Below, one piece after another: positions 19,759 through 28,058 of a stretch of 64,000 nt of DNA. Both the position numbers and the translations under genes were made by a program. The DNA is taken from positions 1,488,001-1,552,000 of the forward strand of contig NZ_OCSR01000001.1 of assembly GCF_900230185.1 (NCBI RefSeq). The letters are read 5' to 3'. The DNA is from Burkholderia sp. OK233 (GTDB lineage: Bacteria > Pseudomonadota > Gammaproteobacteria > Burkholderiales > Burkholderiaceae). The notes below the pieces were generated by a model. The model ran no database searches. It was not told where the DNA came from and saw only the letters and a program-made list of their open reading frames with translations. Numbering within the stretch: position 1 is the stretch's first letter; every line of letters begins with the position of its first letter.

Positions 19759-21123
19759 ATGACTCAATCGGCACAATCAGCCCAACGCGCTCAATCAGCA
19801 TTCCGCGCACAACTGCTGACCTTCAACGGCGATCCTGCACAATCGCCCAACGCGGCGGTCTTCAACGAGGACGGTTTGCTGATCGTCGAAGACGGCCATG
19901 TCGTCGCGGCGGGCGCGTATGCGGCGCTCGCGTCGCAACTCGCACCGGGCACCCAGGTGCAGGAAATGCGCGACAAGCTGATCGTGCCGGGTTTCATCGA
20001 TACGCACATTCACTATCCGCAGACCGACATGATCGCCTCGCCGGCGCCGGGTCTGCTGCCGTGGCTCGAGACGTACACGTTCCCGACCGAGCGCCGCTTC
20101 ACCGATCCGGCTTATGCGCGCGATACGGCAAGCTTCTTCGTCGAAGAACTGCTGGCTTGCGGCACGACCACCGCGCTCGTGTATTGCACGGTCCACAAGG
20201 AATCGGCCGACGCCCTTTTTACCGAGAGCGAAGCGCGCAATCTGCGCATGGTGGCCGGCAAGGTGCTGATGGACCGCAATTGCCCCGAGTTTCTGCGCGA
20301 CACCGCGCAATCGGGTTATGACGACAGCGCCGAACTGATCGGCCGCTGGCACAACCGTGGCCGCCAGATGTACGCGCTCACGCCGCGTTTCGCGCCGACC
20401 TCAACCGAAGCGCAACTCGAAGCGTGCGGCGTGCTGGCCGGCAAGCATCCGGACATCTTCATCCAGAGCCACGTCGCGGAGAATACCGACGAAGTGAAGT
20501 GGGTCGCCGATCTGTTCCCCGGCCACCGCAGCTATCTGGACATCTACGATCACTACGGCCTGCTGCGCCGCCGCGCGGTGTACGGCCATTGCATCTACCT
20601 CGACGAGGAAGACCGCAAGCGCATGGCGCAAACCGGCACGGTCGCCTCGCACTGCCCGACCTCGAACCTGTTCCTCGGCAGCGGCCTGTTCGACTTCGAT
20701 AAGGCCGACGAAGCCGGCATGCCGATCGCACTGGCAACTGATGTCGGCGGCGGCACCTCGTTCTCGATGCTGCAAACAATGAACGAAGCGCACAAGGTCG
20801 CGCGCCTGACGGGCCATCATCTGACAGCCACGCGGATGTTCTATCTGGCCACCGCAGGCGCGGCCGAAGCGCTCGATCTGGCCGATAAGGTCGGCACGCT
20901 GAAACCGAAGTCGGAAGCCGATTTCGTCGTGCTCGATCCGCAAGCCACACCGCTGCTCGCACGCCGTACCGCACGCACCGAATCGCTCGAAGAACTGCTG
21001 TTCGCGTTCGCGCTGCTCGGCGACGACCGCGCGATCTACGAAACGTATGCCGCGGGCAAGCGCGTGCATCGTCGCGACGACGTGCGGCAACACGCATCGC
21101 GCGCGGCGAAGATCGCGGCCTGA
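19759..21123 (+). CDS. guaD: Guanine deaminase
   Basis: This 454-residue amidohydrolase should convert guanine to xanthine plus ammonia, feeding XdhAB. The motifs are LIVPGFIDTHIHYPQTDMIA (first Zn ligands), the substrate-contact run LPWLETYTFPTERRFTD, SHVAENTDEV, YGHCIYLDEEDR, and the late Asp in ALATDVGGGTSFSM. All are characteristic of GuaD rather than of other atrazine-type deaminases. It is the last purine gene and is followed by a strong terminator at 21170-21201. Confidence 0.94.
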   Translation: MTQSAQSAQRAQSAFRAQLLTFNGDPAQSPNAAVFNEDGLLIVEDGHVVAAGAYAALASQLAPGTQVQEMRDKLIVPGFIDTHIHYPQTDMIASPAPGLLPWLETYTFPTERRFTDPAYARDTASFFVEELLACGTTTALVYCTVHKESADALFTESEARNLRMVAGKVLMDRNCPEFLRDTAQSGYDDSAELIGRWHNRGRQMYALTPRFAPTSTEAQLEACGVLAGKHPDIFIQSHVAENTDEVKWVADLFPGHRSYLDIYDHYGLLRRRAVYGHCIYLDEEDRKRMAQTGTVASHCPTSNLFLGSGLFDFDKADEAGMPIALATDVGGGTSFSMLQTMNEAHKVARLTGHHLTATRMFYLATAGAAEALDLADKVGTLKPKSEADFVVLDPQATPLLARRTARTESLEELLFAFALLGDDRAIYETYAAGKRVHRRDDVRQHASRAAKIAA

Positions 21124-21169
21124 TTGGATCCGTGAGCCGACGCCTGAACTGATTCAGGCGGTTGAATGA

Positions 21170-21201
21170 AAAACGGCGCTTCCTTCAGGAAGCGCCGTTT
21201 T
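21170..21201. terminator. Bidirectional terminator between guaD and the FAD oxidoreductase gene
   Basis: The 14-bp perfect arms (21170-21183 and 21188-21201) enclose a 4-nt loop. The stem begins with A4 and ends with T4, so it works in both directions between two convergent genes. Confidence 0.85.
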
Positions 21202-21233
21202 CATTTGCCCGTGCCGTGCGGCCCGATCAATGG

Positions 21234-22487
21234 TCAACGGTGAGTGCACACGTCGTGCAACGCATTCAGACGGCGTACCGGATCGGCCACATACGGATTC
21301 GACTCATCCCACGCGTAACCCGCCAGTACCGCGCTGATCATGCGGCGGATCGACGGCGTCTGGTCCGGATAAAAAATAATGTCCTGCAACTCGCCCGTGT
21401 ACCAACGTTCGACAAAGGCGCGGAACGTATCGATCCCCTTGCGCAACGGTACGTCGTAAGCGGCCGACCAGTCGACCTGCTCGCCCTCCAGTTGCCGGTT
21501 CAATGTCTGCACCGCGAGATGCGCGGAACGCAGCGCAATCGTCACACCGGACGAGAACACCGGATCGAGAAATTCGCCCGCATTGCCGAGCAGCGCATAG
21601 CCCGGTCCATGCAAACGCTCGACGTTCGCCGCGTAGCCGCCGATATGACGCACCGGCATCAAAAACGGTGCATTGCCGATCAACGGCCCAAGTGTCGGCT
21701 CCTGCTGGATCAACGCCCGCAGTTTCGCGTCACGCTCGCCTTCCGGCACGTCGAGGAAACTTGCCTCGGCAACGCAACCCACGGAGGAGCGGCCGCCCGC
21801 CAGCGGAATCATCCAGAACCACACGTCGCGGCGCTCCGGGTGCGTCGCCACGCAGATCTTGTTGCGATCGGTCGCGCCGGCCGGAATGCCATCGCGTACG
21901 TGCGTGAAGATCGCGGCACGTGTCGGCATGCGCGTAGGCGCTTCGAGATTCAGCAAGCGTGGCAGCACGCGGCCGAACCCGCTCGCGTCGAACACGAAGT
22001 GCGCCTCCACTTCATACGCGTTATCCGCTTCGTCGATCACCTCGAGTACCGGCTTGTTGCCCTTCTCGCCCGGATGCATCGCGCGCACCGTGTGGCCGAA
22101 TCGCACGTCGGCACCCTGCTCCGCCGCGCAGCGAATCAGAATATCGTCGAACACCGCGCGCTCGACCTGGTACGTGGTGCCCCACCCCGGCGAATGCTTG
22201 TCGCGGAAGTCGAACGCCGACGACTGGCCGCGGTGAATGAAATGCGCGCCGTTCTTGTACTGGAAACCGGCTTCGACCACCGCCTGCAGCATGCCCGCCT
22301 CTTCGAGGTAGGCCATGCTTTGGGGCAGCAGACTTTCGCCGATCGAGAAGCGCGGAAAATGCTGGCGCTCCAGCACCCGAACCGAACGGCCCGCCCGGCG
22401 CAAAAGCGCCGCCGTGACTGCGCCTGCCGGACCCGCACCGATGATCGCTACGTCGACGGTTATGCGCTTTGTCGAATGTGTACTCAA
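21234..22487 (-). CDS. NAD(P)/FAD-dependent oxidoreductase (tryptophan-halogenase/geranylgeranyl-reductase-like), aryl polyene cluster
   Basis: This 417-residue flavoprotein has the N-terminal dinucleotide motif VDVAIIGAGPAGAVTAALL and the later FALIGDA-equivalent GYALLGNAGEFLDPVFSSG. It also has ERQHFPRFSIGESLLP, as in flavin-dependent halogenases and related monooxygenases. The halogenase WxWxIP motif is represented only as WFWMIPLAGG, so halogenation is uncertain. The TTG at 22487 is preceded by GAGG at 5-nt spacing and is the best start; an ATG at 22532 has a badly spaced ribosome site. It is divergent from the methyltransferase and at the edge of the polyene cluster. It may modify the aryl head, which is inference. 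Confidence 0.82.
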   Translation of the reverse strand: MSTHSTKRITVDVAIIGAGPAGAVTAALLRRAGRSVRVLERQHFPRFSIGESLLPQSMAYLEEAGMLQAVVEAGFQYKNGAHFIHRGQSSAFDFRDKHSPGWGTTYQVERAVFDDILIRCAAEQGADVRFGHTVRAMHPGEKGNKPVLEVIDEADNAYEVEAHFVFDASGFGRVLPRLLNLEAPTRMPTRAAIFTHVRDGIPAGATDRNKICVATHPERRDVWFWMIPLAGGRSSVGCVAEASFLDVPEGERDAKLRALIQQEPTLGPLIGNAPFLMPVRHIGGYAANVERLHGPGYALLGNAGEFLDPVFSSGVTIALRSAHLAVQTLNRQLEGEQVDWSAAYDVPLRKGIDTFRAFVERWYTGELQDIIFYPDQTPSIRRMISAVLAGYAWDESNPYVADPVRRLNALHDVCTHR

Positions 22488-22591
22488 GGTTGCCTCAATC
22501 GTTTGCTTGCACGGAACAGCGTTACGCTGCATCCTTACTTTTCGTTACAATTACGCGTCACAGCAAGAACAATATTTCGTCGGAGCCCAGC

Positions 22592-23320
22592 GTGTCGCCA
22601 TCCGAAACATCCAGTGTGTCTTTCGTGCCGGAAACGGCCTTCGGAATCTGGTTCCTGCGCACCTACACGTGGGAACATCACGTCCTGCGGGTCGCGATCA
22701 ATGACCTCAAACGCCTGATCGACGCGCCCTTGCCTGCCGCGCCGGTTATCGTCGACGTCGGCTGCGGGCAAGGCATTTCGTTCCACCTGCTTGCCGACGC
22801 GTTCAAGCCGCGCCGCATCGTCGGCGTCGATTTTCACGAACCGTCGCTGGCGCTTGCCGCCAATGCGGCCCGCGCGTGCCGCGACAAGCTCGCCGATATC
22901 GAAATGCTGCACGGCGACTGCGCGCAATTGCCGCTACCCGATGCCAGCGCCGACATCGTGTTCTGTCATCAAACCTTCCACCACCTCGTCGAGCAGGACC
23001 GCGCGCTCGCCGAATTCCGCCGCGTGCTCAAACCAGGCGGCATCCTGCTGTTCGCCGAATCCACCGACGCGTACATCAAATCGTGGGTGATCCGGCTGCT
23101 GTTCCGCCATCCCATGCACGTGCAGAAAAGCGCCGCCGGCTACCTCGACATGATCCGCCGCGGCGGTTTCCGCTTCGAGCAGCGCAACGTCTCGCTGCCG
23201 TATCTCTGGTGGAGCCGCGCGAAAGACTTCGGCCTCCTCGAGCGCCTCGGCCTGTACCGCCCGCAGCCTGGCAAGCGTCGTGAAACGCTGGTCAATGTCG
23301 CGGCAGTCAAGGCAGATTGA
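22592..23320 (+). CDS. SAM-dependent methyltransferase (class I), aryl polyene cluster
   Basis: The 242-residue protein has motif I VIVDVGCGQG near residue 54, then VGVDFHEPSLALA, HGDCAQLPLPDASADIVFCH and the post-motif FRRVLKPGGILLFAES. These are all typical of class I O/C-methyltransferases of the UbiE/Methyltransf_11 type. The start GTG 22592 has GGAG 8 nt upstream. It is the only plus-strand gene within the cluster. Known aryl polyenes carry methyl or methoxy groups on the aryl head, so methylation of the head or its oxygen is a reasonable inferred role. Confidence 0.85.
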   Translation: MSPSETSSVSFVPETAFGIWFLRTYTWEHHVLRVAINDLKRLIDAPLPAAPVIVDVGCGQGISFHLLADAFKPRRIVGVDFHEPSLALAANAARACRDKLADIEMLHGDCAQLPLPDASADIVFCHQTFHHLVEQDRALAEFRRVLKPGGILLFAESTDAYIKSWVIRLLFRHPMHVQKSAAGYLDMIRRGGFRFEQRNVSLPYLWWSRAKDFGLLERLGLYRPQPGKRRETLVNVAAVKAD

Positions 23321-23326
23321 ATCCCG

Positions 23327-23354
23327 CCAGGGCGGTGGCATGCCACCGCCCTGG
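23327..23354. terminator. Perfect 28-bp palindrome between convergent genes
   Basis: Two 14-bp arms meet with no spacer (23327-23340 and 23341-23354; arm CCAGGGCGGTGGCA). It begins 7 bp after the methyltransferase stop and lies downstream of the minus-strand exported-protein gene. No T-tract follows on either strand, so it may be a transcript-end hairpin or a protein site. Confidence 0.5.
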
Positions 23355-23372
23355 TAAGCATCACGGCATGCC

Positions 23373-23408
23373 TATTTGCGCGCTTATTTGCGTGCTCATT
23401 TGCGTACT
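23373..23408. repeat. Three tandem 12-bp imperfect repeats
   Basis: The units TATTTGCGCGCT, TATTTGCGTGCT and CATTTGCGTACT follow each other at 23373-23384, 23385-23396 and 23397-23408. They lie just downstream of the minus-strand exported-protein gene. No function is evident. Confidence 0.7.
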
Positions 23409-23431
23409 CAACTCCGAGGCCACTTTGGCGA

Positions 23432-23878
23432 TCATTTGCCGCGCAGCGTCACCACATCGCCCTTCAGCGCCACGCCAGCAATTACCGCACCCGCGCCACA
23501 CGTGAACTCCGTCGCGCTCTCACGCACTTCGTTCTTGTAGTTGCTCTTGATGTTGATCACCGCATTGCCGCCTTCCTTGCGCGCGCGATCCTGCAACTCG
23601 ATCACCGCCGAAAGGAACACGTGCTGACACGCTTCCAGGTCGCTCTTGCCGAAGGCGTTGGTCTTCTTGTTGGTCGCGAATTCGCCCATCGTTTTGAGCA
23701 CCGCCGGATGCCGCTGGCCCGCGAAATACAACCCGATGTCGTCACTGACCTTGCCCGGTTCGCTCTGCAGCGCCGGCGCAACCGGATAGTTATCAACCGT
23801 GTCGCGAGCAAAAGCCTGAGTAGCGCTCAGCGTGGCGAGCGAAGCGAACAGCGCGGCAAACAGCAGATTGCGTTTCAT
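23432..23878 (-). CDS. Small exported protein, paralogue 2 (aryl polyene cluster)
   Basis: The 148-residue protein starts at ATG 23878 behind AGGAG. It opens with a clear Sec signal peptide (MKRNLLFAALFASLATLSAT, cleavage likely after AFA). The mature part contains RHPAVLKTMGEF, ACQHVFLSAVIELQDRARK, NAVINIKSNY and ESATEFTCGAGAVIAGVAL. The adjacent upstream gene product shares these blocks in the same order. Two conserved Cys (in EACQH and FTCGA) could form a disulfide. Similar proteins in such clusters have sometimes been labelled excinuclease-like, which I think is a misnomer. The role is unknown; it is probably periplasmic and may assist pigment transport. Confidence 0.78.
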   Translation of the reverse strand: MKRNLLFAALFASLATLSATQAFARDTVDNYPVAPALQSEPGKVSDDIGLYFAGQRHPAVLKTMGEFATNKKTNAFGKSDLEACQHVFLSAVIELQDRARKEGGNAVINIKSNYKNEVRESATEFTCGAGAVIAGVALKGDVVTLRGK

Positions 23879-23931
23879 CGAGACTCCTGAGTGGTTTTTG
23901 TTGCTCTTGTGAGTTCTGAATTCGATTCGAC

Positions 23932-24354
23932 CTAGTTCGCTTCCAGCACGACAAGCTGGCCGCTCACCGCGATGGCGGCCGCGCTCGGGCTCACGCCGCA
24001 GGTGAAGTCGGTCGACGAGTTGCTCTCGGTGCTATGAAAGCGCGTCGATACGTCGATCACGGCGTTGGCGTTGCGTTCGCGGGCCGCCGCGCGCAGTTTC
24101 TGCACGGCTTCGGCTAGCGCTTCGTGGCATGCATCGTCGGGACTCGCCACCTTGCGCGCGATCCGCACCGAGTAGGACACGTCGCCCAACCTCGCCGTCA
24201 CCGCCGGGTGACTCTGCTGGCCGAAATACACCGGCACGCCGCCGCGCGACTGACCGCCGGCTGCCGCGAGCGGCACCGACTTCACGTCGGTGCCGCATCC
24301 CGCCTGCGTCAGCACCACCACCGCCAGCGCACCCAGTACAAAAATTCTTTTCAT
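23932..24354 (-). CDS. Small exported protein/possible lipoprotein, paralogue 1 (aryl polyene cluster)
   Basis: The 140-residue protein starts at ATG 24354 with GAGGG upstream. The hydrophobic N-terminus ends LTQAGCGTD. This resembles a lipobox, but the -3 position is Gln rather than Leu, so lipidation is uncertain. The mature part shares with its neighbour the blocks QQSHPAVTARLGDV, DACHEALAEAVQKLRAAARE, NAVIDVSTRF and SSTDFTCGVS. It lies 36 bp after the stop of the last ketosynthase and 53 bp before the paralogue, so all are probably one transcript. Tandem duplication is the simplest origin. The function is unknown. Confidence 0.78.
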   Translation of the reverse strand: MKRIFVLGALAVVVLTQAGCGTDVKSVPLAAAGGQSRGGVPVYFGQQSHPAVTARLGDVSYSVRIARKVASPDDACHEALAEAVQKLRAAARERNANAVIDVSTRFHSTESNSSTDFTCGVSPSAAAIAVSGQLVVLEAN

Positions 24355-24390
24355 TTTTATTGCCCTCGTTTTTTTAAAATCGCGGCCGGT

Positions 24391-25620
24391 TCAACCGCCC
24401 GGCCACCCTTCGAATATCAGGCTTGCGCAACTGCCGCCGAACCCGAATGAGATCGACATCGCCGAACCGATGCGTGCGTCGCGTGTCGTGCGCACGAGCG
24501 GCATGCCGTCGACGCCCGGCTCCAGCGTCTCGATGCCTGCTGTCCCCGCGATGAAACCGTCGCGCATCATCAGCAACGTGTAGATCGCCTCATGCGCACC
24601 GCACGCGCCGAGCGGATGCCCGGTCATGCCTTTAGTCGACGAAAACGCAGGGATTTCGCCGCCGAATACATCGATCAATGCGCGCAATTCTTCGACGTCG
24701 CCAAGTGGCGTCGATGGTGCGTGCGTGTTGACGTAGTCCGGGCGCTTGCCCGCTTCGCCCAACGCGCCGCGCATCGCCCGTGCGATGCCGGCCGCATGCG
24801 GCGCGACCATACCCGCGCGGTCCGTGCAGTCGCCGAAGCCGGTCAGTTCGGCGTAAATGCGGGCCCCACGCGCCAACGCGTGATCGAGCGATTCGAGCAC
24901 CAGCACGCCGCCGCCCGAGGCAATCACGAAGCCGTCACGCGCCGTATCGTAGGGACGCGAAGCGCGCTGCGGCGTGTCGTTGAAGCCGCGCGACAGCGCC
25001 CCCATCGCGTCGAACATTAGCGTCATGTTGTCGTGCAGCGACTCGCTACCACCGGCCAGCACGATCTGCTGGCGGCCGGTCTGAATCAGCTGCATCGCCT
25101 GGCCGATGGCGAGCGCCGACGTCGTGCACGCCGACGATGGCGAATAGCTCACGCCCTCAAGTCCGAACACCTGCGCGACGTTGGCCGACGCGGTGCTGCT
25201 CATCGCGTGTGGAACCGTATAGGGCGGCACTTTGTCGACGCCGCGGGTATTCGCAATCGACACGGACACGTCGTAACTCGACATCGTGCCGACGCCCGAG
25301 CCGATCACCGTGCCAGCGCGCGGCGAGCGCAACGCGGCGAGGTCGAGCCCGGCATCGTCGATCGCTTTCTTCGCCGCGTGGCACGCAAAGCGCGCGGTGT
25401 CGCCCATGAAACGTTCGAGCTTGCGATCGAACGGCGGCTCCTGCGCGACCGATGCGACGCCCGCCACCTGCGAGCCGAAACCGCGCTCACGCCACGCGTC
25501 GATCCGCTCGATGCGCGAGCGGCCCGCGCGCAGCGCGGCGGACACATCGTCGAGCGTATTGCCGAGGCACGACACGATCCCCATGCCGGTGACGACCACG
25601 CGTTGCAGCGGCACGCTCAT
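24391..25620 (-). CDS. Beta-ketoacyl-ACP synthase (FabF-like) 1, aryl polyene cluster
   Basis: The 409-residue condensing enzyme has the intact Cys-His-His triad: Cys in SSACTTSAL near residue 164, His in VNTHAPSTPLGD, and His in TKGMTGHPLGACGA. The first His motif reads THAPST rather than the usual HGTST, a small departure. The ATG at 25620 overlaps the preceding ketosynthase stop (ATGA). In aryl polyene systems of this type, ketosynthases extend the aryl starter with malonyl-ACP units on a stand-alone ACP. Which of the three here does initiation and which elongation cannot be told from sequence. Confidence 0.9.
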   Translation of the reverse strand: MSVPLQRVVVTGMGIVSCLGNTLDDVSAALRAGRSRIERIDAWRERGFGSQVAGVASVAQEPPFDRKLERFMGDTARFACHAAKKAIDDAGLDLAALRSPRAGTVIGSGVGTMSSYDVSVSIANTRGVDKVPPYTVPHAMSSTASANVAQVFGLEGVSYSPSSACTTSALAIGQAMQLIQTGRQQIVLAGGSESLHDNMTLMFDAMGALSRGFNDTPQRASRPYDTARDGFVIASGGGVLVLESLDHALARGARIYAELTGFGDCTDRAGMVAPHAAGIARAMRGALGEAGKRPDYVNTHAPSTPLGDVEELRALIDVFGGEIPAFSSTKGMTGHPLGACGAHEAIYTLLMMRDGFIAGTAGIETLEPGVDGMPLVRTTRDARIGSAMSISFGFGGSCASLIFEGWPGG

Positions 25621-26843
25621 CGAACGCGCCTGAAAATCAGCGACGTGTTGATGCCGCCGAATGCAAAGTTGTTGCTCATCACATGTTCGGCGTCGATCTC
25701 ACGACCCGTGCCGACGATGTAATCGAGCGGTGCACAGGCCGGATCGACGTTCTCCAGATTCAAGGTCGGTGCATACCAGTTGCGCTTCATCATCTCGATG
25801 GTCCACCACGCCTCCAGCGCACCGCATGCACCGAGCGTATGGCCGACATAGCTTTTGAGCGAACTGATCGGCATGCGCGCGCCGAAGGTCTGCGCGGTCG
25901 CATGGCTTTCGGCGATGTCGCCGCGGTCCGTGGAGGTGCCGTGCGCGTTCACGTAGGCAATCGCTTCGGGCGGCAGTTGCGCATCTTTCAAAGCGAGCTG
26001 CATGGCAAGCGCCATGGTTTCGGCGGTCGGCTGGGTCATGTGCGCGCCGTCCGAATTGCAGCCGAAGCCGACGATCTCCGCGTGAATCCGCGCGCCGCGC
26101 GCCACCGCGTGTTCGTATTCTTCGAGCACCAGCGTCGCCGCGCCTTCGCCGACCACGAGGCCGTCACGCGCGGCGTCGAACGGACGCGGCGTGAGATGCG
26201 GCTCGTCGTTACGCGTGCTGGTGGCGTACAGCGTATCGAACACGGCGACCGCCGGGCCCGACATTTCCTCCGCGCCGCCCGCCAGCATCAGCGCCTGCTT
26301 GCCGGCCTGGATCGCTTCATACGCGTAGCCGATCGCCTGACTGCCCGATGCGCACGCGCACGAGGTCGGGATGATCCGCCCTTTCAGATCCCAGAACAGG
26401 CTGACGTTGACCGCTGTGGTGTGCGGCATCATCTGCACGTAGCTGTTCGACGTGACGTCGCTCATCGAGCCGGTTTCGAGCATCGTGCCGAACGCGCGAA
26501 TCGGCTGCACCGAGCCCGACGACGAGCCATAGGCAACGCCCATGCGGCCGTCCTTGATGCTGTTGTCGTCGGCGAGGCCCGCGTCGGCGAGCGCCAGTTC
26601 GCTCGCGCGCACCGAGTACATCGACACCGGCCCCATGGAGCGGGTTTTCTTGCGCGGGTAATGCGCCGGCGCCGTGAAGCCCGGCAACGGACACGCGAGC
26701 CGCGTATGCAGCGACTCGAAGTAATCCCACTCGGGCATCCGGCGCACTGCGTTCACGCCGCTTTTCAGGCGTGCTTCGATTGCGTCCCAGTCGTCACCGA
26801 ACGCCGTGACGCCCCCCATGCCGGTAATGACGACGCGTTTCAT
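25617..26843 (-). CDS. Beta-ketoacyl-ACP synthase (FabF-like) 2, aryl polyene cluster
   Basis: The 408-residue enzyme begins MKRVVITGMGGVTAFGDDWD at ATG 26843, overlapping the ketoreductase TAA (TAATG). The catalytic Cys is in SCACASGSQAIG near residue 163. The histidines are in YVNAHGTSTDRGD and KSYVGHTLGACGA, and a Gly-rich NNFAFGGINTS closes the protein. All catalytic residues are present. It is the most FabF-like of the three and is a good candidate for the main elongating partner of the chain-length-factor-like protein at the other end of the operon. That pairing is inferred from the known KS:CLF heterodimers of other aryl polyene systems. Confidence 0.92.
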   Translation of the reverse strand: MKRVVITGMGGVTAFGDDWDAIEARLKSGVNAVRRMPEWDYFESLHTRLACPLPGFTAPAHYPRKKTRSMGPVSMYSVRASELALADAGLADDNSIKDGRMGVAYGSSSGSVQPIRAFGTMLETGSMSDVTSNSYVQMMPHTTAVNVSLFWDLKGRIIPTSCACASGSQAIGYAYEAIQAGKQALMLAGGAEEMSGPAVAVFDTLYATSTRNDEPHLTPRPFDAARDGLVVGEGAATLVLEEYEHAVARGARIHAEIVGFGCNSDGAHMTQPTAETMALAMQLALKDAQLPPEAIAYVNAHGTSTDRGDIAESHATAQTFGARMPISSLKSYVGHTLGACGALEAWWTIEMMKRNWYAPTLNLENVDPACAPLDYIVGTGREIDAEHVMSNNFAFGGINTSLIFRRVR

Positions 26844-27568
26844 TACACCATCCCACCATTGACGCCGATCACCTGGCGCGTGACATACGAGGCCGCATCC
26901 GACATCAGGAAGCTGACCACGGACGCCACTTCGGCAGGCTGGCCGACGCGGTTCATCGGCACCGTCTTCAATGCCTGCTCGAGCGGCATATCGTCGAGCA
27001 TGCCGGTGTCGATCAAACCCGGCGCGACGCAATTGACGGTGATGTTGCGCGTTGCCAGTTCGACGGCGAGCGCCTTGGACGCGCCGATCAGGCCGGCTTT
27101 CGCCGCGCTGTAGTTGACCTGGCCGCGATTGCCCATCACGCCGGAGACCGACGCGATCGTGACGATCCGTCCGCCCTTCTTCGCCCGCACCATCGGCATG
27201 GTCAGCGGATGGACGACGTTGTAGAACGAGTCGAGACCGGTTTCGATCACGATGTCCCAGTCTTCTTCGGTGAGCGCAGGGAACGCGGCGTCGCGCGTCA
27301 CGCCCGCGCTGCATACGATGCCGTAGTACGCGCCGTGCGCCACGACATCCACTTCGAGCACTTCGCGGCACGCGGCGCGATCGCGCACATCGAATTGCAG
27401 CACGCGCGCCGTACCGCCTTGCGCGGCGATGCCCGTTGCCACGGCTTCGGCTTCAGTGCGGCCCGTGCGGCAATGCACCGACACCGCGAAACCGTCTGCG
27501 GCCAACTTGTACGCAATCGCGCGGCCGATGCCGCGGCTTGCGCCGGTAACGAGAACACGCCGGCTCAT
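26843..27568 (-). CDS. 3-ketoacyl-ACP reductase (FabG-like SDR), aryl polyene cluster
   Basis: The 241-residue short-chain dehydrogenase has the NADP(H) motif VLVTGASRGIGRAIA at the N-terminus, CSAGVTRDA for the NAG position, the catalytic Ser in IASVSGVMGN, and YSAAKAGLIG with Tyr and Lys. It ends with the family's GQVIGVNGGMV-type segment. It should reduce each 3-keto intermediate to the 3-hydroxy form before dehydration, which in polyene synthesis happens after every condensation. ATG 27568 overlaps the dehydratase stop (ATGA), and its own TAA overlaps the next ATG. Confidence 0.93.
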   Translation of the reverse strand: MSRRVLVTGASRGIGRAIAYKLAADGFAVSVHCRTGRTEAEAVATGIAAQGGTARVLQFDVRDRAACREVLEVDVVAHGAYYGIVCSAGVTRDAAFPALTEEDWDIVIETGLDSFYNVVHPLTMPMVRAKKGGRIVTIASVSGVMGNRGQVNYSAAKAGLIGASKALAVELATRNITVNCVAPGLIDTGMLDDMPLEQALKTVPMNRVGQPAEVASVVSFLMSDAASYVTRQVIGVNGGMV

Positions 27569-28050
27569 GAACTGAAACTCCCTTCGATGAATGACTGAAA
27601 ATCGCGCGGCTGAAAGACCTTGATGACCGCCTCGGCGCAACACACGTCGCCATGGTGGATCGTGCATTCGTAGGCGCCGTGGCCTTCCTCGCTGCGCAGC
27701 AATTCTATTGCGCGGATCAGCAACTGGGCACCGCCCGCGAACGACGGTTGCAAAGCGCGATAGCTGCGCGAGCCGAGCAGCACACCGGGGCGCGCATGGC
27801 CGCCGCCGCGCATGGCCAGCAGCGCGACGTGCGCCGCGATGGTCTGCGCCATCAACTCGATGCCGATCCATGCTGGCATCGCGCCGTCGGAGTCGGCATA
27901 CCAGGCGTCGGCATGGACGGTGGCGCGCGCGCTCAGCGCATCTTCGCTGAACGTGCTCACGGCATCGATCAGCAGCATGGTGCCGCGATGCGGAATGATC
28001 GTTTCGATCGGTTGCAGGATGAGATCCTGAATGGAGGGCGTCTGGATCAT
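27565..28050 (-). CDS. Hotdog-fold 3-hydroxyacyl-ACP dehydratase (COG4706-like), aryl polyene cluster
   Basis: The 161-residue protein starts at ATG 28050, 8 bp after the preceding ketosynthase stop. IIPHRGTMLLIDAV carries the His expected of FabZ/FabA-like hotdog dehydratases, and AWIGIELMAQTIAAHVAL is the long central helix with the Glu/Gln positions. In the Xenorhabdus/E. coli type of pathway, two different dehydratases form a heterodimer. A second hotdog domain is fused to the ligase at 36164-37870 here, so these two may pair. The pairing is inference. Confidence 0.85.
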   Translation of the reverse strand: MIQTPSIQDLILQPIETIIPHRGTMLLIDAVSTFSEDALSARATVHADAWYADSDGAMPAWIGIELMAQTIAAHVALLAMRGGGHARPGVLLGSRSYRALQPSFAGGAQLLIRAIELLRSEEGHGAYECTIHHGDVCCAEAVIKVFQPRDFQSFIEGSFSS

Positions 28051-28058
28051 CGCGCGCG

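Noticed and set aside
23373..23408. CRISPR array
   Set aside because: Units are 12 bp with no spacers and only three copies; no cas genes are present.
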